From positions 1 to 33,150 of the forward strand of contig SVPB01000014.1 in the NCBI GenBank assembly GCA_015066065.1: a stretch of 33,150 bases of DNA, given 5' to 3'. Under the pieces are notes generated by a model. That model made no database searches, was not told where the DNA came from, and was given only the letters and a program-made list of their open reading frames with translations. Source of the stretch: Oscillospiraceae bacterium (GTDB taxonomy: Bacteria; Bacillota; Clostridia; Oscillospirales; Acutalibacteraceae). Each line of letters starts with the position of its first letter. Positions within the stretch are counted from its first letter, which is position 1. The position numbers and the translations under genes were made by a program. Positions 7,396-15,116 of the stretch are shown here, one piece after another.

Positions 7396-7634
7396 TATTC
7401 TTCCCCATCCAGCAAAGCATCGTAAGTGGTTTCCAACACATCCCGGATAGCACGAAGCTGACTGGCTTGTACGTGCTGGGTACACCGTTCGATCTTGACC
7501 AGACATTCCCGGGTCATATCACAGCCACCGATCTGCAGCAGCCGCACCAGATCGGTCTGTCCCAACCCTTTCTGCCGTCGTATCCGACGAATATTGTCAC
7601 CGATCCGCACGTCCTGCTTCACCTTTTGTTCCAT
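7395..7634 (-). CDS. XRE-family HTH repressor
   Basis: This 79-residue protein consists of little more than one helix-turn-helix domain of the Cro/cI type. IGDNIRRIRRQKGLGQTDLVRLLQ opens the domain and MTRECLVKIERCTQHVQASQLRAIRDVL covers the recognition and supporting helices. It is divergent from the SLOG gene at 7738. Two matching GGAC-N8-GTCC dyads (7651-7666 and 7704-7719) lie between them, one just upstream of this gene's own ribosome binding region (GGGGGCG) and one over the start site of the SLOG promoter. This is the usual layout of a self-regulating repressor controlling its neighbour. The end of the gene overlaps the duplicated terminator. Confidence 0.85.
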   Translation of the reverse strand: MEQKVKQDVRIGDNIRRIRRQKGLGQTDLVRLLQIGGCDMTRECLVKIERCTQHVQASQLRAIRDVLETTYDALLDGEE

Positions 7635-7650
7635 TTTATCGCCCCCATAT

Positions 7651-7666
7651 GGACCAAAATTAGTCC
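7651..7666. promoter_or_regulatory. Operator dyad 1 (XRE/SLOG intergenic)
   Basis: GGAC-N8-GTCC, 17 bases upstream of the XRE start codon. It shares the dyad arms and a TAGTCC half-site with operator 2; the two centres are 53 bp apart, about five helical turns. Confidence 0.65.
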
Positions 7667-7673
7667 TTATGGG

Positions 7674-7702
7674 TTTATTTTATGTCTTTTTTATGATATA
7701 AT
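7674..7702 (+). promoter_or_regulatory. Promoter of the SLOG gene
   Basis: A perfect TATAAT (7697-7702) ends one base before operator 2. The -35 region at the 17-bp distance (TTTATT) is weak. AGGAGAGG precedes the ATG at 7738. Confidence 0.6.
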
Positions 7703-7703
7703 G

Positions 7704-7719
7704 GGACTCATACTAGTCC
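7704..7719. promoter_or_regulatory. Operator dyad 2 (over the SLOG start site)
   Basis: GGAC-N8-GTCC directly after the -10 box, where a bound repressor would block transcription initiation. It pairs with operator 1 on the same helical face. Confidence 0.65.
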
Positions 7720-7737
7720 ACTTTAGGAGAGGATACT

Positions 7738-8178
7738 ATGTTTACCTGTTTTTGTTGCGGTCACCGTGACACACCCGAAGCAATCTACCCACTGCTTTTC
7801 AAAGCTGTTTGTACACTGATGGAGCAACACAAGGTCATCGACTTTCTGGTAGGCCACCGGGGAAATTTTGATCAGTTAGCCGCCAGAGCCGTTAAGGAGG
7901 CAAAAAAGAGGTATCCGCAGGCACGTCTTACCCTGCTCCTCAGCCATCTGCCGCCAACGCCTCTGTCACCCGGCTTTGACGACTCCCTTTATCCCGAGGG
8001 GCTGGAAACCGTACCAAAACGGCTGGCTATCTGTCGGGCCAATCAATTAGCCGTTGTCACCAGTGATTGCTTGTTGTGCTACATATGTCACAGCCCCTCC
8101 AACACGGGAAAGCTGTTGCCCTATGCGCAGGGACGAGGGATACCCGTTTATAATCTGGCTCATGAGGAAGGTCTGTAA
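7738..8178 (+). CDS. SLOG-family (DprA/YpsA-like Rossmann) protein
   Basis: This 146-residue protein resembles the SLOG superfamily of nucleotide- or ligand-binding Rossmann folds. It opens with FTCFCCGHRDTPEAIYPLL, the typical 'GHR' start of YpsA/DUF1273-like members, and carries a second motif FLVGHRGNFDQLAARAVKEA around residues 36-55. The C-terminal part has a long sheet-helix region ending in an NTGKLLPYA segment. There is no catalytic motif I can assign. SLOG proteins have been proposed to bind nucleotide-derived signals and occur in phage-conflict settings; a role here is inference. It is divergently paired with an XRE repressor through two operators, so expression is probably kept off until a signal releases the repressor. 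Confidence 0.75.
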   Translation: MFTCFCCGHRDTPEAIYPLLFKAVCTLMEQHKVIDFLVGHRGNFDQLAARAVKEAKKRYPQARLTLLLSHLPPTPLSPGFDDSLYPEGLETVPKRLAICRANQLAVVTSDCLLCYICHSPSNTGKLLPYAQGRGIPVYNLAHEEGL

Positions 8179-8225
8179 GAGCGTTTCCATCGGTAGCGAA
8201 AAACACAGACTGGTTTGAGGGAAGT

Positions 8226-8264
8226 AAAAAAGAGGACGAAGCGTGCGCTTCGTCCTCTTTTGTT
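8226..8264. terminator. Bidirectional terminator, copy 2 of a duplicated sequence
   Basis: This is identical over 39 bases to 7357-7395 and followed by the same ATTCTTCC. It lies between the convergent SLOG genes (7738-8178 plus, 8263-8649 minus) and is the likely 3' end of the long leftward operon. Confidence 0.9.
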
Positions 8265-8649
8265 ATTCTTCCGGCAAACAGGCGGTCTGTTCCTCTTGCT
8301 CCTCCGCCGGCGGCTGGGGGTTAAACCGGTAGGCACGCAGGGGCTTGCCCACCGCCTGGCACCGGTCGATGACATACTTGGTGCCCCGGGAGATGCCGTC
8401 CCACAGAGCGATGACCAGGTCGGCGTAGTCGATGATCTGGTCGTTGCGGCGGATGGGTGCCGCCCGGCCGTACCGGTCGTATTCCGGCAGGAACTCGGTG
8501 TATAAAAGGCCACTTTCCTCCGCAAACTTCCGGGCGCAGGTATCCACGCCCAGAGCGCCGCCGGATACGATCTCGGTGGTCTCCTCCGGGACAAAAGCGT
8601 CTATGTCGGTGATCTTCAGGGTTCGGGAACCAATGATGGCTACTTTCAT
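8263..8649 (-). CDS. SLOG-family protein, last gene of the long operon
   Basis: This 128-residue Rossmann-like protein belongs to a different SLOG branch from its neighbour. MKVAIIGSRTL (residues 1-11) is the nucleotide-binding loop, SGGALGVD (29-36) the second conserved loop, and ADLVIALWDGISRGTKYVID (about 77-96) the third. This GSR / GGAxGxD / WDGxSxGT set is typical of YspA/DUF2493-like SLOG proteins. The track start at 8652 is a GTG; the ATG at 8649 overlaps the TGA of the upstream Clp gene and follows AAGGAGG, so I prefer it. The acidic tail (EEQEEQTACLPEE) is unremarkable. Co-transcription with a Clp-type unfoldase makes a stress-related role possible. Confidence 0.8.
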   Translation of the reverse strand: MKVAIIGSRTLKITDIDAFVPEETTEIVSGGALGVDTCARKFAEESGLLYTEFLPEYDRYGRAAPIRRNDQIIDYADLVIALWDGISRGTKYVIDRCQAVGKPLRAYRFNPQPPAEEQEEQTACLPEE

Positions 8650-10940
8650 CACAAGTCCTCCTTCAGCACGATCTTACCGGTCTCATCCACCCGGAGAGAC
8701 ACGGCAGTAAGCGGATCGTCGTGGCGACGAACAATGGCTTCTGCCACGGGGTTTTCCACCTGACGGCGGATGGCGTTGCGCAGGTCACGGGCCCCTCGCT
8801 TGCCGCCATGGGACTGCTCAGCCAGCACCCGGGGCACCGCCTCCTCCCACGTGAGGGTGATCCCCCGTTCCTTCAGAGGCTCGACCAGCTCGGTTAACAT
8901 GAGCACCGCAATCGAGGCGTAGGTGTCCACGCTCAGGGGCTGGAAGAACACCACCTCGTCCACACGGCCGATAAACTCGGGGCGCAAAAAGTCGCTGAGC
9001 GCCTTGACCGCCCGTTCCCGGGCGGCTTCACCGGCGGTCTGGCCGAAGCCCATAAGGCTGTCCCGGCGCTCGCTGCCGGCGTTGGAGGTCATCACGATCA
9101 CGGTGTTCTCAAAGTTGACGGTGCGGCCGTGGGCGTCGGTGACCCGGCCTTCGTCCAGGATCTGCAGCAGGATGTTGAGCACGTCCGGGTGCGCCTTTTC
9201 GATCTCGTCAAACAGAATGACCGAGTAGGGCTTGCGCCGCACCTTTTCGGTGAGCTGGCCGGCCTCGTCGTACCCCACGTAGCCGGGGGGCGAGCCGATG
9301 AGCCGGGAAACGGCGTGCTTCTCCATAAACTCCGACATATCCAGCCGGATCAGGGTCTCGGGGGTGTCAAACAGCTGGGCGGCCAGCACCTTGACCAGCT
9401 CGGTCTTGCCCACACCGGTAGAACCCACAAAGATGAAAGAGGCTGGACGGCGGCGAGGGCTTATCTGCACCCGACTGCGGCGGATGGCGGCGGCCACCGC
9501 CTGTACCGCTTCCTCCTGCCCGATGACCCGGGCACGCAGGTGCTCCTCCAACTGTGCCAGCTTGCCCAGCTCACTCTCCTGCACCTTGGAGGCCGGGATG
9601 CCGGTCCACAGCTCGATGACCTTGGCCAAAGCCTCCTCGGTGACCGGGGCGGCGGTGGCTTCCTCCTTGATGGACGCCAGCTGCTCCTCCACCTGCATGA
9701 GCTGTGCCCGGGTGTTGGCCAGGGCTTCATAATCCTTCTCCTCGGCGGCCATCACAGACTCCTCCTGCTCCTGCAGGGTGGCCTGCTGGCGCAGCAGCGC
9801 CGCATAGGTGTCCGCCGCCTTGTTGGCCAATGCCGTGGCGGCACAGGCCTCGTCCAGCAGGTCGATGGCCTTATCCGGCAGATACCGGTCGGTGATATAG
9901 CGCTCGGACAGCGCCACCGCCCGGCGCAGCACCGTGTCGGTGACCCGGACGCCGTGGTAGCCCTCATAGTATTCCCGTACCCCTTGCAGGATGGCAAAGG
10001 CGTCCTCCACCGAGGGCTCCTCCACCGTCACCGGCTGGAACCGGCGCTCCAAGGCGGCATCCTTCTCAATGTGCTTGCGGTATTCGTTAAAGGTGGTGGC
10101 ACCGATGACCTGCACCTCGCCCCGGGACAAGGCCGGCTTGAGAATGTTGGCGGCGGAGAGGCTTCCCTCCGCATCCCCGGTACCCACCAAGGTGTGCACC
10201 TCGTCAATAAACAGGATAATGTTGCCGGCCGCCTTGACCTCCTGGATCAGCCCCTTGATGCGGCTCTCAAACTGGCCGCGGAACTGGGTGCCAGCCACCA
10301 AAGCGGTCATATCCAGCAGTAACAGCTCCTTGCCCTGCAAACGGGGCGGCACCTCGCCGGCGGCCATGCGCAGCGCCAGACCTTCCGCAATGGCGGTCTT
10401 GCCCACACCGGGTTCACCAATGAGGCAGGGGTTATTCTTGGTGCGGCGGGAGAGAATCTGGGTGACCCGGTAGATCTCCCGTTCCCGGCCTACGGTACGG
10501 TCGATCTTACCCTCTCTGGCCCGGGCGGTCAGATCGGTGCAATACTGGGAGATGTGCTTGCGGCTCGGCTCCTTGGGGGCACGCTTTTTCTTATCCGCAG
10601 GGGCGTCATCCACCGGTTCCCCCTCCAAGGGAGGCTCCTTTGCCGGCTGGGGGCCGTTGCCAAACAAGCTCTGCAGGAAGGGGAACACCGGCGCACCGCC
10701 GGGGGTGAAATCCTCCTCGCCCTCCTCCCCGGAAACGGCCATCATCTCCTCCATCTGCTGGTTCATCTGCTCCATATCCTCGTCGCTGATGCCAAACTTC
10801 TCCAGCATATCGTTGACCGGCTTGATGCCCAGCTCCTTGGCGCAGGACAGACAGTAGCCCTCGTTGGCGCTTTCGCCGCCCTCTACCCGGGTGACAAACA
10901 CCACGGCCGGTCGTTTTTTACATCGGGTGCAAATGATCAT
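8649..10940 (-). CDS. ClpE-like AAA+ unfoldase with N-terminal zinc finger
   Basis: This 763-residue double-ATPase of the Clp/Hsp100 class has two Walker A motifs, GEPGVGKT (175-182) and GSTGVGKT (506-513), with matching Walker B motifs (LFIDEVHT, ILFDEIEKA). The N-terminus is a small treble-clef-like zinc finger with cysteines 4, 7, 30 and 33. The usual double Clp-N repeat is missing; residues 50-150 are an acidic, low-complexity linker. This combination matches ClpE rather than ClpB or ClpC. A short coiled middle region lies at about 380-430. In the second ATPase domain, LMGFG is a plausible ClpP-docking loop, so it may feed ClpP. The ATG overlaps the pgsA-like stop (ATGA). Confidence 0.85.
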   Translation of the reverse strand: MIICTRCKKRPAVVFVTRVEGGESANEGYCLSCAKELGIKPVNDMLEKFGISDEDMEQMNQQMEEMMAVSGEEGEEDFTPGGAPVFPFLQSLFGNGPQPAKEPPLEGEPVDDAPADKKKRAPKEPSRKHISQYCTDLTARAREGKIDRTVGREREIYRVTQILSRRTKNNPCLIGEPGVGKTAIAEGLALRMAAGEVPPRLQGKELLLLDMTALVAGTQFRGQFESRIKGLIQEVKAAGNIILFIDEVHTLVGTGDAEGSLSAANILKPALSRGEVQVIGATTFNEYRKHIEKDAALERRFQPVTVEEPSVEDAFAILQGVREYYEGYHGVRVTDTVLRRAVALSERYITDRYLPDKAIDLLDEACAATALANKAADTYAALLRQQATLQEQEESVMAAEEKDYEALANTRAQLMQVEEQLASIKEEATAAPVTEEALAKVIELWTGIPASKVQESELGKLAQLEEHLRARVIGQEEAVQAVAAAIRRSRVQISPRRRPASFIFVGSTGVGKTELVKVLAAQLFDTPETLIRLDMSEFMEKHAVSRLIGSPPGYVGYDEAGQLTEKVRRKPYSVILFDEIEKAHPDVLNILLQILDEGRVTDAHGRTVNFENTVIVMTSNAGSERRDSLMGFGQTAGEAARERAVKALSDFLRPEFIGRVDEVVFFQPLSVDTYASIAVLMLTELVEPLKERGITLTWEEAVPRVLAEQSHGGKRGARDLRNAIRRQVENPVAEAIVRRHDDPLTAVSLRVDETGKIVLKEDL

Positions 10941-11548
10941 ATGGTTTCACCTTTCTCGTCAACGGGGGATTCCTGACCGTAGCGGTCCGGCCGCCACAGG
11001 CGCAGGAAGATACGCAGATAGCCTATGAACGCAAACACCGTCAGGCCAATGACCACCGCAATCAAAGCGGTAGGCAGCCACGGCGCATGGACCGCCATCC
11101 AGTCGTGCCACAGCACCAGGCTGGCCATAATGGTGTAAAAGGCGATGGTGTAGAGCTTGCCAAACCACTTGGCGCCACGCACCTCGTTGCGGTGGCGCAG
11201 CAGCAATAAGCCGCCGATGGCCTGACACAGCTCCTTGGCAAAGCACAGCACCGCCACCGGAATGATGACCCGGTACCGGGTGGACAGACAGATGACCACC
11301 ATCACCTGCGTCAGCTTATCCGCCACCGGATCAAGGAGCTTGCCCATCTCGGTGATCTGGTTAAAGTGCCGGGCAATAAACCCGTCCAGACAATCGGTCA
11401 AGCCGGACAGCGCCAGCACGCCGAAGGCCCAGTAATCCCATCGCTCCCCCTGCAGATACAGCACCGCAAACAGCGGCACCAATCCCAGACGTACCAGGGA
11501 CAGGATGTTGGGTATGCTCCACTTCCACGGAATATTAAACAACTGCAT
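10937..11548 (-). CDS. pgsA: CDP-alcohol phosphatidyltransferase, PgsA-like
   Basis: This is an integral membrane enzyme of about 203 residues with five to six predicted helices. It carries the complete CDP-alcohol phosphotransferase signature, D55-G56-x2-A59-R60-x8-G69-x3-D73-x3-D77. Enzymes of this type transfer a phosphatidyl group from CDP-diacylglycerol to an alcohol; phosphatidylglycerophosphate synthase is the likeliest role, but a cardiolipin-synthase-like function cannot be excluded. The track start at 11557 is a GTG without a spaced ribosome binding site; the ATG at 11548 has AAGAAGG 8 bases upstream and is preferred. It overlaps the Clp gene by four bases. Confidence 0.8.
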   Translation of the reverse strand: MQLFNIPWKWSIPNILSLVRLGLVPLFAVLYLQGERWDYWAFGVLALSGLTDCLDGFIARHFNQITEMGKLLDPVADKLTQVMVVICLSTRYRVIIPVAVLCFAKELCQAIGGLLLLRHRNEVRGAKWFGKLYTIAFYTIMASLVLWHDWMAVHAPWLPTALIAVVIGLTVFAFIGYLRIFLRLWRPDRYGQESPVDEKGETI

Positions 11549-11581
11549 TGAAAACACCTTCTTTAAACGTTGCAGGCTTTT

Positions 11582-12313
11582 TTATTGCGGCATGACGCCA
11601 AGGATGCTGGTCACCACATCGCCAAAGGGGTTGATGCTGACCAGCCACTCCAGCAGGGTCGTGTCCGCCAACACGGTGGGGGTGATCAAGCTCTCGGACG
11701 TGCCGGTCACCGCCAGCACCTGCGCCACGCAAGCGAGGATGAGCGCCCACAGCACGCCGTTGATGGCGCCGGGGATCAACCCGAGACCCCGGTTCAGGCT
11801 GCGCAGCAGGGGGAGACGGCAGACCTTATCCAACAGCCGCACCAGCAGGGAGCCGAGCAGGCTGGTGACCGAAAACAGCACAAAGCCCAGAAGCATCTCC
11901 ATCATGGGCAACACCAGCGGCCGTACCACGGTGGTCTGCACCTCGTGGGCGATGGCCGCCGCCGGGGCGGTGGGATCCACCTGCTCCATGAGAGAGGCGC
12001 CGTCGGTCACGCCGCCGTTACCCAGCAGGTTGCGGATGTAGCCCGGCAGGGCATCCAGGGCGGTATCCGCCTTGGCGGTCATGTCCCGGGTGCTGTCATC
12101 CACCAGATGGGTGGTGAGGGTCTCCTCCACCTCCGGCGCTACCGTGCCGTCGTACAGCGATTCGGCCAGAGGGCCGCTGAGAAGCAACGCCACCAGCAAC
12201 GCCAGCACGAAGGCCAGCAGGCGGCCCAAGGTCTTGACAAAGCCCTTGCGCCAGCCACTCCAGATACAGAACGCTACCACTAAAATAACCAACAGATCAA
12301 GTACATATGCCAT
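11582..12313 (-). CDS. CvpA-family membrane protein
   Basis: This is a roughly 243-residue membrane protein. The first helix (AYVLDLLVILVVAFCIWSGWRKGFVKTLGRL) has the family's typical start with a basic GWRKGF turn, followed by a second helix at about 33-55. An extracytoplasmic segment of about 80 residues comes next, then two or more further helices. CvpA proteins were named for colicin V production; their general role in Firmicutes is unclear, with links to envelope stress. Three ATGs are possible: 12328 overlaps the previous stop, while 12316 and 12313 follow GGAGGG. I chose 12313 because of its 7-base spacing. Confidence 0.75.
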   Translation of the reverse strand: MAYVLDLLVILVVAFCIWSGWRKGFVKTLGRLLAFVLALLVALLLSGPLAESLYDGTVAPEVEETLTTHLVDDSTRDMTAKADTALDALPGYIRNLLGNGGVTDGASLMEQVDPTAPAAAIAHEVQTTVVRPLVLPMMEMLLGFVLFSVTSLLGSLLVRLLDKVCRLPLLRSLNRGLGLIPGAINGVLWALILACVAQVLAVTGTSESLITPTVLADTTLLEWLVSINPFGDVVTSILGVMPQ

Positions 12314-12327
12314 CATGGTTCCCTCCA

Positions 12328-13518
12328 TTACTGTAAATCATACGACTGAATCAAATTAAGCCCCAATACCACGGCCGCATCCCCGGTGAGGACACACCGC
12401 TGGCCGTCCGCTTCAATAGAGGCGGTGCCCCCGGCACCGGCGGCAGATATCGCCTGCACCCGGTTGTCGGTAAGCACCAGGAACCGGTCGCCGTCGGTGG
12501 ACACATGCCGGAACTCCCCTTCAAAAGCCACCTCGGCATGGGGGGCAGCGGCGGTATCCAGCACCACCACCGAGCCGGAGGCGGTATCTCCATAATCCCG
12601 CAGCACCAGGGCGACCCCCTTGCTGCCGACCACGCCGCCCAACACCCGGCGATCGCCGGCCATGTAGGTGGTAGGGGTGCCGGTAGCGGTATCCACCAGC
12701 AGGACACCCGTCTCGCCTATGGCGGCCAGATGCCCGTCGTCCATATATTCCAGCCGGTACAGCAGGGTGTCCGGCAGGGTGTGGGTAAACACCGCTTCAC
12801 TGCTGGTGCCCACCGTAGGGAAAATCGCCACCGTGCTGTGGATCACCCCGGCAGAGGCTTCCACGCTGAGCATGGCCAGCCGGTCGCCCTCGGAGGACAG
12901 CGCCACGCCGGTCGCCAGCTTGGTGCGGCTGCGCGCGTATACCTGCTCCCCCGTCTTGTCGTACACCGTCACCTGCACCGCATAGTTCTGCAGGCCACGG
13001 GTCATCACCGCAAAGCGGCCCTCCTCATTGAGCGCCACCGAGAGTATCCGTTCCTTGGCGGTCAGCTCGGTCTCCAGACCGGAACGGGTGTACAGCTGTA
13101 CCCGTTTCCCGTTCTGCTCGGCCAGGAGCACGTACTCCCCGGCGGTGCGCACCAGAGGGTTGCTGTAGGTGCAGGCGTGACGGTTGACCTCCGCCCCGTC
13201 CTCGTTGTAAAACACCAGATAGCTGTCGCTGACCGCTACCACATATTCCTCCGCCCGGTCCAGGGTCACCACGTTGGTGCCGGACACGTCCACCGGGAAG
13301 GTGCCGGCGGAGGTGGTGAAGGAATCACGCAGCCGGGCAATCAGCTTATCCGGTGCCAGGGTATCCCAATGGCGCCACAGCACCACCGCCAGCACCACCA
13401 CTACGGTGAGGATGAGCAGCCGGCGCAGCATGATGAACCGGGACCGGCGGCGACGACGGCGCCGCTTATCCTGCGTGCTGGGCGCGCGCTCCGGGGCGGT
13501 CGTTTGCTTATCACCCAC
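12328..13518 (-). CDS. DUF5711-like membrane-anchored beta-propeller protein
   Basis: This protein of about 396 residues has a short cytosolic N-terminus with a strongly basic run (KRRRRRRRSR), one membrane helix (LLILTVVVVLAVVLW) and a large outer domain. That domain is made of repeating beta segments such as NVVTLDRAEEYVVAVSDSYLVFY and GEYVLLAEQNGKRVQLY, which look like propeller blades. I associate this pattern with DUF5711, found in Clostridia next to cvpA; no activity is known. TTG at 13527 lies against the GGAG and cannot serve, so the GTG at 13518, 9 bases after AAAGGAG, is the likely start. It follows truA directly. Confidence 0.7.
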   Translation of the reverse strand: MGDKQTTAPERAPSTQDKRRRRRRRSRFIMLRRLLILTVVVVLAVVLWRHWDTLAPDKLIARLRDSFTTSAGTFPVDVSGTNVVTLDRAEEYVVAVSDSYLVFYNEDGAEVNRHACTYSNPLVRTAGEYVLLAEQNGKRVQLYTRSGLETELTAKERILSVALNEEGRFAVMTRGLQNYAVQVTVYDKTGEQVYARSRTKLATGVALSSEGDRLAMLSVEASAGVIHSTVAIFPTVGTSSEAVFTHTLPDTLLYRLEYMDDGHLAAIGETGVLLVDTATGTPTTYMAGDRRVLGGVVGSKGVALVLRDYGDTASGSVVVLDTAAAPHAEVAFEGEFRHVSTDGDRFLVLTDNRVQAISAAGAGGTASIEADGQRCVLTGDAAVVLGLNLIQSYDLQ

Positions 13519-13523
13519 GCCGG

Positions 13524-14267
13524 TCAACTCCTTTCATCATAGAATACTTCCTGCAGGCACAGACCGTGAGCCGGTGCGGTCGCTCCAGCACGGGCACGAT
13601 CGGCGCTGGCCAGGATAGCCGGAAGATCGGCGGCGGCAAGACGGCCGTCGGCGATGTCCAGCAAGGTGCCTACCATAATGCGCACCATATTATACAGGAA
13701 GCCGTCGGCTTCCACCGTAAACAGAACCATATCCCCTTGTCGGGTCACGGTGCACCGGGTGACGGTGCGTACCGTCCCCTGCACGTCGCTACCCGCCGAG
13801 CAGAAGCCGGCAAAGTCGTGGGTGCCCACGTAGGCTGCCGCCGCTGCATGGAGAGCATCCACATCCAGCGGGCGGTTGCGGTGCAGAGCGTACCGGGCGT
13901 AGATGGGATGGCGCTGAGCGCCGTTCCAGATGCGGTAGACATACCGCTTGCCCAAGGCCTGGTACCGGGGATGGAAATCCGCCGGCCGTTCGATCGCTTC
14001 GGTCACCGCCATGTCCTCGGGGAGATGAAAGTTGAGGGCACTGCACAGCTTGTTGCCACGCAAGGGACTATCGGTATCGAAGGTACAGCAGAATCGGTCT
14101 GCATGTACCCCGGCATCGGTACGGCTGCAGCCAATGACCCCGGAGCGTACCCCGGTAACCGCTTCAATAGCGTCCTGCAGGGTCTCCTGCACCGTACGCA
14201 CGCCCGGCTGTACCTGCCAACCGTGGAAGGCGGTACCGTCGTACCGCAGGGTAAGCTGTAGTCGCAT
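13524..14267 (-). CDS. truA: tRNA pseudouridine(38-40) synthase
   Basis: This 247-residue enzyme has the usual TruA length. It converts uridines 38-40 of the anticodon stem-loop to pseudouridine. It opens with LTLRYDGTAFHGWQVQP, and the catalytic aspartate is D51 in CSRTDAGVHA. The middle has HPRYQALGKRYVYRIWNG and the end has FLYNMVRIMVGTLLDI, all characteristic. GGAGG lies 8 bases upstream of the ATG. It sits just after the ECF transporter genes, an order that is common in Firmicutes (ecfA1-ecfA2-ecfT-truA). Confidence 0.95.
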   Translation of the reverse strand: MRLQLTLRYDGTAFHGWQVQPGVRTVQETLQDAIEAVTGVRSGVIGCSRTDAGVHADRFCCTFDTDSPLRGNKLCSALNFHLPEDMAVTEAIERPADFHPRYQALGKRYVYRIWNGAQRHPIYARYALHRNRPLDVDALHAAAAAYVGTHDFAGFCSAGSDVQGTVRTVTRCTVTRQGDMVLFTVEADGFLYNMVRIMVGTLLDIADGRLAAADLPAILASADRARAGATAPAHGLCLQEVFYDERS

Positions 14268-14300
14268 GGGAACCGCCTCCTTTGTCGTCGTTACCGGTGC

Positions 14301-15116
14301 TTAGGCCAGCACCGAACCCAGTTGATTGAGCAGGAACAGCCCGATCATCAGCGCCAGCATCACGGTCAGGGTCAGCCAATCCCGGCCGGCGGTGCGTAAC
14401 CGCTTCATCCGGGTGCGGCCTTCTCCTCCCCGGTAGCACCGGCATTCCATGGCCATGGCCAGGTCGTATGCCCGGCGGAAGGAGGAGATAAACAGAGGGA
14501 TGATCACCGGGATCAGCGCCTTGATGCGGCGCAAAAGACCGCCGCTTTCCATGTCGGCGCCCCGGGCCTTCTGGGCGGACATGATCTTGTGGGTCTCCTC
14601 CATAAGAGTGGGAATAAAACGCAGAGCGATGGTCATCATCATGGCCAGCTCGTGGGCGTTGATGCGGATGATCTTAAGGGGGCGCAGTACCGCCTCGATG
14701 GCATCGGTCAACGCCGTGGGGGTGGTGGTATAGGTCAGCAGAGAGCTGCCAATGATCAGGCAGATGATACGGGCGGACAGGAATGCCGCCGTGATCAGGC
14801 CTTGGGTGGTCACACGCAAGAAGCCCCAGTGCACCAGGGTGGTGCCGCCGGTGACATAGAAGATGTTGAGCACCGAGGTGAACAGCACCAGGAACAGAAT
14901 GGGCTTGACGCTGCGCCAGATCAGCCGCAGGGGCAGCCGGGACAGTAGGACCGCCGCCAGCAGGAAGCCTGCCGCTGCCGCCAGACCGTACCAGTTACGG
15001 GGCAGAAACACCGCCACCATATAGAGTAAGGTCAGCAAAAGCTTCATCCGGGGGTCCAGACGATGCAGGAGAGAACGGCCGGGAAAATACTGGCCGATGG
15101 TGATATCCGTCAGCAT
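14301..15116 (-). CDS. ecfT: ECF transporter transmembrane component EcfT
   Basis: This 271-residue membrane protein has about five helices. It is the scaffold of a group II energy-coupling factor transporter, linking the two ATPases to interchangeable substrate-binding S components. The coupling segment AQKARGADMESGG and the later AMECRCYRGGEGRTRMK contain the two short Arg-Gly motifs that dock into the ATPases. The ATG overlaps the ecfA2 stop by 7 bases. No S component is in the window, so the module is probably shared among several vitamin or micronutrient S proteins encoded elsewhere. Confidence 0.93.
   Translation of the reverse strand: MLTDITIGQYFPGRSLLHRLDPRMKLLLTLLYMVAVFLPRNWYGLAAAAGFLLAAVLLSRLPLRLIWRSVKPILFLVLFTSVLNIFYVTGGTTLVHWGFLRVTTQGLITAAFLSARIICLIIGSSLLTYTTTPTALTDAIEAVLRPLKIIRINAHELAMMMTIALRFIPTLMEETHKIMSAQKARGADMESGGLLRRIKALIPVIIPLFISSFRRAYDLAMAMECRCYRGGEGRTRMKRLRTAGRDWLTLTVMLALMIGLFLLNQLGSVLA

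Noticed and set aside
9129-10322. 397-codon plus-strand ORF
   Set aside because: It lies inside the ClpE-like gene on the opposite strand, is rich in Gly, His, Leu and Gln as expected for antisense of a GC-rich gene, and has no ribosome binding site or recognisable domain.
12505-13542. 345-codon plus-strand ORF
   Set aside because: It is antisense to the DUF5711-like gene; His/Gln-rich shadow without motifs.
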